This document shows positions 62,741 to 64,000 of a DNA stretch of 64,000 nucleotides, one piece after another. This DNA comes from Reyranella sp. (GTDB taxonomy: Bacteria; Pseudomonadota; Alphaproteobacteria; Reyranellales; Reyranellaceae). Below the pieces are notes generated by a model. It did not search any database. It saw only the letters and a list, made by a program, of their open reading frames with translations, and had not been told where the DNA came from. The stretch lies in assembly GCF_004297405.1 (NCBI RefSeq), contig NZ_SCVC01000049.1, forward strand, positions 62,001-126,000, written 5' to 3'. Within the stretch, counting starts at the first letter, position 1. Every line of letters begins with the position of its first letter. The position numbers were made by a program, and so were the translations under genes.

Positions 62741-63966
62741 GCTGCTATGTCGTAGGAGATGACGAGCCGTTCCATGCTGCGGGTTACGAGTTCGTCGTGC
62801 CATACTGGTTGGTGCGTCTCCAGCCTAATCCCCGACAGCCTCGAAAGTAGCCGGTCGAAGGCGATCTGCGCTTCGAGGCGTGCGAGGGGTGCACCAAGGC
62901 AGAAATGGATGCCCAGGCCGAAAGCGATGTGGCGGTTGTTGCTACGGTCGATCTTGAACAGGTCGGGGTCCGGAAAGACCGCAGAATCGCGGGCGGCCGA
63001 ATTGAGCGCGAGGAAGACCCGCTCGCCCCGTCGGATATCGGCGCCGCCGAGTTGCAGGTCTTCGGCCGCTATCCAGGTCATCGTCTGGGCAGGCCCTTCG
63101 TACCGCAGCATTTCCTCCACAGCGCCAGGGATAAGGGAACGATTGCGCCGCAGCGCTTCGACCGATGCCGGGTTTCGCAGGAGCCAATAGAGGCCGTTGG
63201 CCAACAGGCTGGCCGTTGTTTCATGGCCGGCGAAGAGCAGCAGGATGAGCGTCGAGACCATTTCATCCTCACTAAGCCCCTCGGGCCCGGCTTCCGCTTC
63301 AAGAAGCCGGCTGGTCAAGTCGTCACGAGGATTGCGGCGGTGGTCGTGGAGCGTCTCGCGAAAAAACGCGACCATCTCGTCCGCTGCCGCCTTCGCGCGG
63401 TCGTACTTGTTCGGCGTGGCGCGGGCCAAGGCGACGAAGTCTTTGAGGTTTTCAGACCACGTCCGGAGATCCCCGATCCGCTCCTTTGGGATGCCGAACA
63501 GGTCCGAAATTACCCGCGCCGGCAGCGGGGAGGCGAAAGATTTGATGAAATCCACAGGGGGCGCGATTCGATCGCGACCCCTAAAGCCTTCGATCAGCTC
63601 TTCGACGCGTTGCAGTATGAGCGGACGGAGCCGCGCGACCTCCTGAGGCATGAAGTACTTGGCCAGTGCCTTGCGCAGCCTTTCATGTCGCGGCGGATCG
63701 TTGAAGACCATCCAGTTCGCCAGCACCGCGCTTACCCTCTCGACCTTCCGATGCGTCTCGGGAGCAGCATGGTCCAGAAAGGGTTGCAGCTTCGCGACCG
63801 AAAGGCGCGGATCCTTCAGCGCCTTCGATACGTCTGCGTAGCGCGTAATCACCCATCCTCGAAGGGAAGGGTTCCAGTGAACCGGCTCCTCCGTCCGCAG
63901 CCGGCAATAGACGGCGTGGGGATCGGCGATGAAGTCGGGATGATTCAGATCAGGGGCGGTCTCCAT
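62737..63966 (-). CDS. Cytochrome P450
   Basis: 409 residues from ATG 63966 (METAPDLNHPDFIADPHAVY). The I-helix motif is FAGHETTASLLANGL, the ExxR is in EEMLRYEG, and the heme loop is FGLGIHFCLGAPLARLEAQI with the Cys ligand at about residue 356. It is the second P450 of the island, less similar to the first than to fatty-acid- or terpene-hydroxylating bacterial P450s. It heads a leftward operon whose next gene is the broken CoA ligase; a partial operator copy lies just before it at the window edge. Confidence 0.93.
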   Translation of the reverse strand: METAPDLNHPDFIADPHAVYCRLRTEEPVHWNPSLRGWVITRYADVSKALKDPRLSVAKLQPFLDHAAPETHRKVERVSAVLANWMVFNDPPRHERLRKALAKYFMPQEVARLRPLILQRVEELIEGFRGRDRIAPPVDFIKSFASPLPARVISDLFGIPKERIGDLRTWSENLKDFVALARATPNKYDRAKAAADEMVAFFRETLHDHRRNPRDDLTSRLLEAEAGPEGLSEDEMVSTLILLLFAGHETTASLLANGLYWLLRNPASVEALRRNRSLIPGAVEEMLRYEGPAQTMTWIAAEDLQLGGADIRRGERVFLALNSAARDSAVFPDPDLFKIDRSNNRHIAFGLGIHFCLGAPLARLEAQIAFDRLLSRLSGIRLETHQPVWHDELVTRSMERLVISYDIAA

Positions 63967-63994
63967 ACATCCCTCGTCGCCCGTAACAATTGAT

Positions 63995-64000
63995 TCTAAT
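63995..64000. promoter_or_regulatory. Partial operator copy at the window edge
   Basis: The window ends in TCTAAT, preceded by ATTGATT. This matches the start of the left half-site TCTAATG and lies about 30 bases before the P450 start. Its right half lies outside the window. Confidence 0.3.

Overview
The window is a GC-rich bacterial chromosomal segment. Its style suggests an alphaproteobacterium (Rhizobiales or Rhodospirillales type): tightly packed operons, branched-chain-amino-acid-type (Liv) and TRAP transporters, TetR/MarR/LysR control, and ring-degradation proteins resembling those of Rhodopseudomonas palustris. This placement is inferred from protein resemblance, not from a marker gene. 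No rRNA, tRNA or CRISPR was seen.

Most of the window (about 1.5-35 kb, 40.5-45 kb and 56.5-64 kb) reads as one large catabolic island for an alicyclic or terpenoid-like carboxylic acid. It carries four luciferase-like flavin monooxygenases, two P450s with a [3Fe-4S] ferredoxin, a Rieske oxygenase, one intact and one destroyed Baeyer-Villiger monooxygenase, five short-chain and two zinc-dependent dehydrogenases, four acyl-CoA dehydrogenases, two crotonases, several CoA ligases, a thiolase-fold protein with its DUF35 partner, a MaoC protein, a thioesterase and two amidohydrolases. Uptake is probably by a six-gene Liv operon with an acyl-CoA synthetase built in (9.2-16 kb). The clearest pathway assignment is at 24.75-28.3 kb: homologues of BadH and BadI, then an acyl-CoA dehydrogenase and a crotonase. 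This is the beta-oxidation and hydrolytic ring-opening module for cyclohexanecarboxyl-CoA, giving pimeloyl-CoA. A ligase of the cyclohexanecarboxylate-CoA type lies at 59.2-60.7 kb.

A recurrent 16-base dyad, close to TCTAATG-NN-CATTAGA, stands in the promoter gaps of these operons: 6974, 8998, 16991, 24302, 35059, 36285, 40367, 40446, 60725 and a cut copy at 63995. It looks like the operator of one regulon. The TetR-family gene at 16.1-16.8 kb, which has a copy in its own divergent promoter, is the likely regulator.

The island is interrupted and partly decayed. The left edge (1-1.45 kb) holds regulator fragments and a ruined quinone-oxidoreductase gene. At 35.4-36.3 kb an IS5-family element sits exactly on one operator copy. 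A marR-emrA-emrB drug-efflux operon (36.4-39.5 kb) lies between two direct repeats of the maoC promoter and 5' end. At 45.2-49.6 kb a Baeyer-Villiger monooxygenase gene is split by a pile of ISAzo13, IS66 and IS5 remnants. At 60.9-62.1 kb another IS5-family element with a passenger gene truncates a CoA-ligase gene downstream of the second P450.

A separate unit at 50.1-56.3 kb has a LysR regulator divergent from a CitE-type lyase, a class III CoA-transferase and a complete TRAP transporter (dctQ, dctM, dctP). This suggests uptake, CoA activation and aldol cleavage of a C4-C5 dicarboxylate or hydroxy-dicarboxylate. An NtaA-type flavin monooxygenase follows it.
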